Made by a program: the position numbers and the translations under genes | Part shown: positions 57,389 to 64,000 of the stretch, one piece after another | Layout of the letters: each line of letters begins with the position of its first letter | How positions within the stretch are numbered: position 1 is the stretch's first letter | NCBI GenBank assembly: GCA_029255645.1 | Contig: JANLJE010000020.1 | Coordinates: 1 to 64,000 of the forward strand | Direction: 5' to 3' | Source: Comamonadaceae bacterium | Lineage (GTDB): Bacteria > Pseudomonadota > Gammaproteobacteria > Burkholderiales > Rhodocyclaceae | DNA length: 64,000 nucleotides | Notes under the pieces: generated by a model | Told to the model about the DNA's origin: nothing | What the model saw: the letters and a program-made list of their open reading frames with translations, nothing else | Database searches by the model: none

Positions 57389-58300
57389 TCATGCGCCCAG
57401 CAGGTAGTCCCGCACCAGGCGCATCTGGCTTTCATCCATCAGCGTCGGGGCATGGCCCACCCCGGGGATTTCGGCCAGTCTGGCCCGAGGTCCCCGCTCT
57501 CCCATCGCCCGCCACACCTCCTGGGTCAGCAGATCGGATTTTGCACCGCGAATCGCCAGCACGGGACAGTGGATGGCCTCATAAAGGCTCCAGAGTTCCA
57601 CGTCCTGCAGCAGATAGGCACTGCGAAAGGGCTGGGCAATATCCGGGTCATAGGAAAACCGCCAGCTGCCATCCGCACCCTGCACCAGACTGTGCTGGAT
57701 CAGATGCTGCCACTGACCGGGTTCCAGAGCGCCAAAAGGGGCGCAGATATTCCGGAAATACGCCCCCGCCGCCTCCAGCGTATCCCAGTGCAAGGGCTGG
57801 CCGACATAGGTCGCGATGCGCTGCAGGGAAGTCCGGCTGATCACCGGCCCGACGTCGTTCAGCACCAGGCGCTGGATGGGACTGTCCGGTAAAGCAGCCA
57901 GCGCCATGCCGATCAGCCCGCCCATCGAAGTCCCGAGCCAATCCACCTGCTCCACATCCAGACGCGCCAGCAGCACCAGCATGTCAGAAACATACTGAGG
58001 AATGGCGTAGGCCGCCTTGTCGGCCAGCCAGTCGCTCTGGCCCCGCCCCACCACATCGGGGCAGACCACCCGGTAATGGCGCGCCAGGGAACGGGCGAAA
58101 AAGTCGAAATCATGGCTGTTGCGGGTCAGGCCATGTACACACACCAGGACCCGGGGATTGCCAGGATCGCCCCAGAGCCGATACGCCATGCGATGACTGC
58201 CTTTGCCATCCGGACAACGCAGGCGATACTCCCGGAATTCCGGATCAGGCTTGAGCCAGTTCCGCACCTTTTGCCACCCCTTCATCAGACCCTCTCGCAT
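57389..58300 (-). CDS. Alpha/beta hydrolase
   Basis: This 303-residue hydrolase has VCVHGLTRNSHDF (oxyanion region), the nucleophile Ser in GTSMGGLIG, and a C-terminal GVGHAPTL with the catalytic His; an acidic residue lies in AIRGAKSDLL. The substrate is unknown. ATG at 58300 has AAGGAGGTG 5-6 bases upstream, a near-perfect ribosome site. It is 26 bases downstream of comEC and probably co-transcribed. Confidence 0.92.
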   Translation of the reverse strand: MREGLMKGWQKVRNWLKPDPEFREYRLRCPDGKGSHRMAYRLWGDPGNPRVLVCVHGLTRNSHDFDFFARSLARHYRVVCPDVVGRGQSDWLADKAAYAIPQYVSDMLVLLARLDVEQVDWLGTSMGGLIGMALAALPDSPIQRLVLNDVGPVISRTSLQRIATYVGQPLHWDTLEAAGAYFRNICAPFGALEPGQWQHLIQHSLVQGADGSWRFSYDPDIAQPFRSAYLLQDVELWSLYEAIHCPVLAIRGAKSDLLTQEVWRAMGERGPRARLAEIPGVGHAPTLMDESQMRLVRDYLLGA

Positions 58301-58326
58301 CGCACACCTCCTTGACGTAGAGCATA

Positions 58327-60681
58327 TCACCGACCCCACCAGTAACGCCGCCCGGCCTGGCGCCAGGGCTGGATCGCCACGGCGCCCCCGGAAAAATCCA
58401 GCACCAGCGCCCCATCCCGGTCGGTGCGCCAGACCTGCGCGCCCAGGCCTTCGTAACGCTCCAGCACCTCGGGCCGAGGATGCTGAAAACGGTTGCGATA
58501 GCCTGCCGAAGCCAGGGCCAGGCGGGGCCCCACCGCCGCCACGAAAGGCAAGGAAGATGAGCTGGTACTGCCATGGTGGGACATCAACAGCACCTCGGCC
58601 GACAACTGCGGCCTCTGGCCGGCCAGCAACGAGGCCTCCTCCCGCACCTCGATGTCACCGGTCAGCAGCAAGCGCCCCGACCGGGTCTCGGCCCGCAGCA
58701 CGCAGCTATCCCCGTTCTTGCCATCCAGCGGACGGCCGGGTTCCGGGTGCAGGAAGGAAAACTGCACCTCGTCCCATTCCCAAGCCTGGCCCCGGCTGCA
58801 AAGCCGGCCGCCTTCCAGGTCCGGCATGGAAGACATGAGTTGCCGCACCGGCAAGGCCTGGCGCAGTGAATTCAAGCCACCGGCATGATCGTTGTCGCGG
58901 TGCGACACCACCAGCAGATCCAGCACCGCGATGCCGCGGCCCTGCAGATAAGGCAGCACCACCCGCCGCCCGGCATCATCGCTGCCGTAGGCCGGGCCGG
59001 CGTCATACAAGAGGCGATGCCCGGCGGTTTCCAGCAACACCGCCTGGCCCTGGCCCACATCCAGCACCGTCATCCGCAGGCTGCCCGGCGCCAGGGTAGG
59101 CCGGGGCCAGAGCAACAGCGGCAGCAGCAGCATCAGCCCCGCCCCCTTACCGGGTACGCCCCGGGGCAAGAGCAGCAGGAAGACCCCCAGCGCCGCCAGC
59201 AGCGCCGCCTGGAAATCCGCCCGGGGCGGCTGCCACAGAGGCATCGCCGACAGCCATTCGAGCACCGCCATCAGGCCGGACAGCAGGGTGTGAGCCCAAG
59301 AGAACAAGGGGAGGCCGGGCCACCAGACCAGCAGGGCGGCCAACAGGCACAAGGGCGTGATGATGAAACTCACCAGGGGAATCGCCAGCAGATTGGCAAG
59401 CGGCGAGACCAGGGGAAACTGCTGAAAGACCCAGAGCAGGATGGGCAGGGTCGCCAGGGTCGCGGCCCACTGGGTACGGGCGAACTCGCACCCCCAGGCC
59501 CGCCAGCCGCCCCGGGCTTGCCAGGCCGGGGCAAGCTGGAGACTGAGCCAGAGCAGGGCCGCCACCGCCCCGAAGGACAACCAGAAGCCCGGCGCCAGTA
59601 CCGCCCAGGGGTCGGGAATCAGCACTCCGGCCAGGGCAAGCAGCAAGATGCGCCCCACGCCCACGTTACGGCTGGAGAGCATGGCCAGAGCGGCTACCGT
59701 CAACATCAGGCAGGTGCGCTGGGCCGGAATGCCAAATCCCGCCAGCAAGGCATAGGACAAGGCCGCCAGCCAGGCACTCAGGATCGCCGCCTTCTGGGCC
59801 GGCCAGTACAGGCACAGGGCAGGCAGACGGCGCCACAGGCGCAGCACCAGCCAGCCCACCAGACTGGCGATCAGGGTCACATGCAGGCCGGAAATGCTCA
59901 TGAGATGGGTGGTGCCGGTACGGTTGAAGACCGCCCACTGCGCATTGGGAATGGTGCGTTGATCGCCGATCACCAGAGCAGAAAGAATGCCGCCATAGGG
60001 CGCATCGCCCAATTCCCGGGCAAAGGCTTGCCTGAGCCCCTGGCGCAGCCGGTGAATCCCGTTCATGGGAGGCCAGGGAACAAATTCATCCTGCCGCTCT
60101 GGCGCCGGGCTGGCCCGCACATAGCCGGTGGCGCGCAGATTTCGCTCCAGCAGCCAGGCCTCGTAATCAAAGCCTCCGGGATTGGCGCTGCCATGCGGAC
60201 GTTTCAGGCGCACCGTCAGGACCCAGCGTTCCCCAGCCTGGAACAAGGTAGCGGCGCCTCCCTCCGCCGTCCCGTCCCGCTGGTAAACGCTCAGCCAGAG
60301 CCGTTCCGGCACCCGGGCCTGACGCGGCTCGGCGGCTTCCACCAGAAATTCGAAACGCTGGCCCCGCTCAAAGCCCTGCGGTAGGGAAACCACCCGCCCC
60401 GTTACCCGGACATCCCTGCCCTCCCAGGCCGGGTCCAGGGCATCGGCCAGGCGCAGTTCGGCCCGCCAGGCCGCCCAGCCCAAACCGGCGGCCGCACCCG
60501 CCAATAACACCCCCAGCAGAACGGACCGGGAACGCAGATGACAAACCGCAAGGATGAAAAAATGGAGGAGAATCCCTCCAGGCAGCGCCGCCCAGGCCCA
60601 GGCCGGCAAATCTGCCAGCGATTGCAGCAGCAGAATGCCCAGCATCCCGCCCACCAGAAAAAACGTCGTTGCCCGTGCCAT
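58327..60681 (-). CDS. comEC: DNA uptake channel ComEC/Rec2
   Basis: ComEC moves single-stranded DNA through the inner membrane in natural transformation. The 784-residue protein has an N-terminal OB-like part (about 65-200), the competence membrane domain (about 215-500; THLMSISGLHVTLIASLVGW) and a C-terminal metallo-beta-lactamase domain (about 525-784) with DVGQGQAVLL and SHRDNDHAGG, the latter matching the HxDxDH-type metal site. All three parts are complete. ATG at 60681 gives a membrane helix at the start. Competence depends on other genes not seen here. Confidence 0.94.
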   Translation of the reverse strand: MARATTFFLVGGMLGILLLQSLADLPAWAWAALPGGILLHFFILAVCHLRSRSVLLGVLLAGAAAGLGWAAWRAELRLADALDPAWEGRDVRVTGRVVSLPQGFERGQRFEFLVEAAEPRQARVPERLWLSVYQRDGTAEGGAATLFQAGERWVLTVRLKRPHGSANPGGFDYEAWLLERNLRATGYVRASPAPERQDEFVPWPPMNGIHRLRQGLRQAFARELGDAPYGGILSALVIGDQRTIPNAQWAVFNRTGTTHLMSISGLHVTLIASLVGWLVLRLWRRLPALCLYWPAQKAAILSAWLAALSYALLAGFGIPAQRTCLMLTVAALAMLSSRNVGVGRILLLALAGVLIPDPWAVLAPGFWLSFGAVAALLWLSLQLAPAWQARGGWRAWGCEFARTQWAATLATLPILLWVFQQFPLVSPLANLLAIPLVSFIITPLCLLAALLVWWPGLPLFSWAHTLLSGLMAVLEWLSAMPLWQPPRADFQAALLAALGVFLLLLPRGVPGKGAGLMLLLPLLLWPRPTLAPGSLRMTVLDVGQGQAVLLETAGHRLLYDAGPAYGSDDAGRRVVLPYLQGRGIAVLDLLVVSHRDNDHAGGLNSLRQALPVRQLMSSMPDLEGGRLCSRGQAWEWDEVQFSFLHPEPGRPLDGKNGDSCVLRAETRSGRLLLTGDIEVREEASLLAGQRPQLSAEVLLMSHHGSTSSSSLPFVAAVGPRLALASAGYRNRFQHPRPEVLERYEGLGAQVWRTDRDGALVLDFSGGAVAIQPWRQAGRRYWWGR

Positions 60682-60736
60682 CGGCACATTAGAACAAAAG
60701 CCCGTGAAAACCCCAAATGCATACCCCCGGAGCCCG

Positions 60737-61351
60737 ATGCGCAAACACTTGAAACGCCACCTGCCAGACCACCAGACGGTGCAGGAAAACCGCTGGCTAC
60801 GCCAGCTTGGACCCCAGCTCACCCACCCCCGGCTCTGGCATCTCAACCGCCACTCGGTCGCCGGCGGCGTGGCGGTCGGCCTGTTCTGCGGTCTGATTCC
60901 CGGCCCTTTCCAGATGTTCTTTGCCGCGCTCGCCGCCCTCCTGTTCCGGGTGAACCTGCCCCTGGCCATGCTCACCACGCTGTACACCAACCCCTTTACC
61001 CTGGTTCCCCTCTATCTGCTGGCCTTCCAGATCGGCAGCGTCTTCGCCCCTCAGGAAGGCAGCTTCGTCGCACCGCCGGAACTCACCCTCGCCGATCTGT
61101 ACCAATGGGCCCTCGCCATGAGCACCTGGGTGCTGAGCCTGGGCAAACCGCTGGGCATCGGCCTGGTGATCCTGGCCACCCTGCTGGCCGTGGCCGGTTA
61201 CTTCGCCCTGCGCCTGGCCTGGCGCATCTATTTGGTACGGGCCTGGAAAACGCGTCAGGCTTCGAGAAAATCCCGAAACCGGGCAGGGGAGCCAGCAGCA
61301 GAACAGCCCCGATCCCCTCCCCGCCACCCTGCCAGCCACCCTGAGCACTGA
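60737..61351 (+). CDS. DUF2062 membrane protein
   Basis: This 204-residue protein has the DUF2062 core: PRLWHLNRHSVAGGVAVGLFCGLIPGP, followed by helices FFAALAALLFRVNLPLAML and TNPFTLVPLYLLAFQIGS, and another helix at about 140-165. The Arg/Pro/Ser-rich C-terminus is probably cytoplasmic. Function unknown; the gene often lies near comEC in betaproteobacteria. ATG at 60737 is chosen; upstream in-frame sequence mirrors comEC. Start-to-start gap with comEC is 55 bases. Confidence 0.87.
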   Translation: MRKHLKRHLPDHQTVQENRWLRQLGPQLTHPRLWHLNRHSVAGGVAVGLFCGLIPGPFQMFFAALAALLFRVNLPLAMLTTLYTNPFTLVPLYLLAFQIGSVFAPQEGSFVAPPELTLADLYQWALAMSTWVLSLGKPLGIGLVILATLLAVAGYFALRLAWRIYLVRAWKTRQASRKSRNRAGEPAAEQPRSPPRHPASHPEH

Positions 61352-61505
61352 CCCTCAGCAACCGCCCTGAACTCAAGGTGACGCGCCCAGTGGTCAACAT
61401 CGTCCTCAGGACGCTAGGGCCGCCATGACGATGAATTCCGCTGTTCCGCGCCATGAACCCGCCGGGCAAGACACACGCCTCATGGAAAATGACAACGACC
61501 CACCA

Positions 61506-62184
<679 letters not shown>

Positions 62185-62192
<8 letters not shown>

Positions 62193-63432
62193 AGCGCAGG
62201 GCCTCCGCCGGATTGACCCGTGAAGCACGCCAGCTCGGGTAAAGGGTGGCCACCAGGGCCAGCACGAAGGCGATCAGGGTGACACCCCAGACATCGCCCC
62301 ACTGCAGTTCCGAAGGCAGTTCGGAGATGTAATAGACATCCTTGGCCAGGAACTGGGTGCCGGACAGGCGTTCGATGAAAGGCACCACCACGTCGATATT
62401 GAGAGCCAGGCCGACGCCGCCGACCACCCCCAGGGCGAGGCCGATGCAACCAATCAGGGCGCCCTGGATCACGAACATCGCCATGATGCTGCCAGGCCGG
62501 GCCCCCAGGGTGCGCAGGATGGCAATGTCCGCCTGCTTGTCGGTCACCGCCATCACCAGGGTGGAGACGATGTTGAAGGCGGCCACGGCGACGATCAGGG
62601 AAAGGATGATGAACATCATGTTCTTCTCGATCTGCACGGCCCGGAAGAAGTTGGCGTGGCTGCGGGTCCAGTCGGAAACATAGGCATCGACATGGATCAT
62701 GCCCGCCACTTCACGGGCGATGCGGGGGGCCTGGAACAGGTCTTCCACCTTCAGGCGCACGCCGCTCACCCGGTCGCCCAGGCGGTAGAGCTTCTGGGCA
62801 TCGCCAATGTTGATCAGGGCCAGGCTGGAGTCGTATTCATACATGCCCACCTCGAACAGGCCCACCACGGTAAAGGCCCGCAGGCGCGGCACCACTCCGG
62901 CGGGGGTGACCGAGCCCTGGGGGGCGATCACGGTGACCCGGTCGCCCATATGCACCCGCAGGGCCTGAGCCAGTTCGGAGCCCAGCACGATGCCGAATCC
63001 ACCCGGCTTCAGATCATCCAGCTTGCCGCTCTGCATGTGCGCGGCGAAATCCGCCACCTTCTCTTCGAGGCCGGGCTCGATGCCGCGCACCATCACGCCG
63101 CGCACTTCCTGATCCACCGACAGCATGGACTGGGCCTGGACAAACGGCGCCGAGGCCAGCACCTCCTTGTGGGCACCCGCCTCCAGGGCGACCCGGGACC
63201 AGTCGGGCAGATCACCGTCCACACCGCTGATCTGGATATGGGATGCGACACCAAGGATGCGGGTGCGCAGTTCCTTCTGGAAACCGTTCATCACCGACAG
63301 CACCACGATCAGGGCCGCCACGCCCAAGGCCACGCCCAGCATGGAAATCAGGGAAATGAAGGAAATGAAATGATTGCGGCGCTTGGCGCGGGTATAGCGC
63401 AGGCCGATGAAAACTTCGTAGGGGAAAGCCAC
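62185..63432 (-). CDS. lolC: Lipoprotein-releasing system permease LolC/E
   Basis: This 415-residue permease has four membrane helices (about 25-48, 270-295, 315-345, 378-400) and a large periplasmic domain between the first two, the MacB/FtsX type. The N-terminal [23 protein letters not shown] is characteristic of LolC/E. Only one permease gene is present, as in many betaproteobacteria where one protein forms a dimer (LolF-like). GTG at 63432 is the start. Confidence 0.94.
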
Positions 63433-63526
63433 GTGGGGAAAGCCCGGAAAGCCAAAGGGGGCCTATGGTACACTCGCCCGCGCTTTACGGGCAAAAAGCG
63501 GGCAAAACGCCCACCTCCCCCCGCTC

Positions 63527-63550
63527 CTCAGCCCCTCAGCCCCTCAGCCC
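63527..63550. repeat. 8-bp tandem repeat, three copies
   Basis: CTCAGCCC occurs three times without gaps in the 133-base region between the divergent lolC and RpfE-like genes. The same region holds TACACT (63469-63474), a possible -10 box for the RpfE-like gene. Confidence 0.85.
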
Positions 63551-63565
63551 CAGCCCGCCGGCCTC

Positions 63566-64000
63566 ATGCACCTGACCCTCCTGATCCCCGAATTACTCTG
63601 GCCCGAACCCGGCGACCCGCTGGCCTTCGACGGCCTTGCCTGCCCCAGCCTCGAAACATGGCTGGGCCGCAGCCGTCTGGAGCGTAGCCCCCCTCGGCCG
63701 CTCGAAGCCATCCTGGCCCGGCAACTGGGCCTGACGGAAAACGGTCTGGCCGCCTGCCGTCTGCAAGGAGAAACGAATGCTCCGCAGGCCGCTGGCCGTC
63801 AATGGTTCTGCGCCGACCCCGTCCATCTCAAATTCCATCACGACCGTATCATTCTGGGCGATGCCAGCCTGCTGGCGCTGGAAGCCGCCGAAGTGGAGGC
63901 CCTGCTGGCAAGCCTGAACGCGACCTTTCCCGACCTCGGCCGCTTTCATGCCCCCCACCCGCGGCGCTGGTATCTGGAAGCGGCGGCCGACCTGGAACTG
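63566..64000 (+). CDS. RpfE-like conserved protein, 3' end cut off
   Basis: The first 145 codons are inside the window. The product begins MHLTLLIPELLWPEPGDPL and continues with AFDGLACPSLETWLGR, LEAILARQLGL, DPVHLKFHHDRIILGDAS and RWYLEAAADLEL. This pattern resembles a betaproteobacterial and xanthomonad family annotated as RpfE or phosphoglycerate mutase-like (COG4255), usually next to recJ. The assignment is from memory of the family, and the C-terminal half cannot be checked. It is divergent from lolC. Confidence 0.7.
   Translation, partial: MHLTLLIPELLWPEPGDPLAFDGLACPSLETWLGRSRLERSPPRPLEAILARQLGLTENGLAACRLQGETNAPQAAGRQWFCADPVHLKFHHDRIILGDASLLALEAAEVEALLASLNATFPDLGRFHAPHPRRWYLEAAADLEL

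Noticed and set aside
58885-60384. 499-codon plus-strand open frame across comEC
   Set aside because: It is a Gln/Arg/Gly-rich shadow of comEC in the complementary frame, without domain or ribosome site.

Overview
The window is a contiguous stretch of GC-rich proteobacterial chromosome made almost entirely of conserved housekeeping genes. The gene families, the gene order (rpoE-rseC-mucD-lepA-lepB-rnc-era-recO, yceD-rpmF-plsX-fabHDG-acpP-fabF, ompR-envZ, lolC-lolD) and proteins such as the DUF3106, DUF4845 and RpfE-like families point to a betaproteobacterium, most likely of the Rhodocyclales type. I cannot name a species from sequence alone. No integrase, transposase, phage gene, plasmid function or CRISPR array is visible.

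Layout. 1-8.2 kb: the 5' part of a tRNA-Asp gene, a ZIP metal transporter, pgeF-rluD, bamD, a large Ser/Thr kinase fused to HDOD and GAF-like domains, a DUF3293 protein and rmuC. 8.2-16.7 kb: gloB diverges from a tight methyltransferase-rnhA-dnaQ-EamA-mtfA operon, followed by a tyrosine phosphatase, uvrB and an aromatic/aspartate aminotransferase. 16.7-26.1 kb: an AsmA-like membrane protein, tRNA-Asn with a clear promoter and terminator, a YbbP-like permease, radA, alr, a LysR regulator and lplT. 26.1-33.3 kb: udg-rimI-tsaB, a DUF3106 protein, ompR-envZ, ispD-ispF and an MgtC/DUF4010 membrane protein. 33.3-41.3 kb: one long minus-strand cluster from rpoE to recO covering envelope stress, protein export, translation and RNA processing. 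41.5-49.6 kb: nadB, ygfX and the fatty-acid/phospholipid synthesis cluster with rpmF and yceD. 49.7-58.3 kb: maf, an RsmI-like methylase, sppA, a small Rieske protein, gph, rluC, rne and an alpha/beta hydrolase. 58.3-64 kb: comEC, a DUF2062 protein, lolD-lolC and the start of an RpfE-like gene that runs off the end.

How it works together. The window covers envelope biogenesis (bamD, lolCD, mucD, lepB, fatty-acid synthesis, alr, lplT), RNA metabolism (rne, rnc, rluC, rluD, era, lepA, rsmI-like), and DNA replication and repair (dnaQ, rnhA, uvrB, radA, udg, recO, rmuC). Many genes overlap by 1-11 bases, so translational coupling is common, and GTG or TTG starts are frequent.

The parts that reach beyond housekeeping are the kinase-HDOD-GAF fusion, a perfect 12-bp hairpin that buries the ygfX start codon, a sigma-E operon without anti-sigma genes beside it, a structured rne leader, a probable leaderless yceD message, and a scatter of 7-18-bp tandem duplications in gene gaps and protein ends. 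I found no clear candidate for a wholly new multi-gene system.
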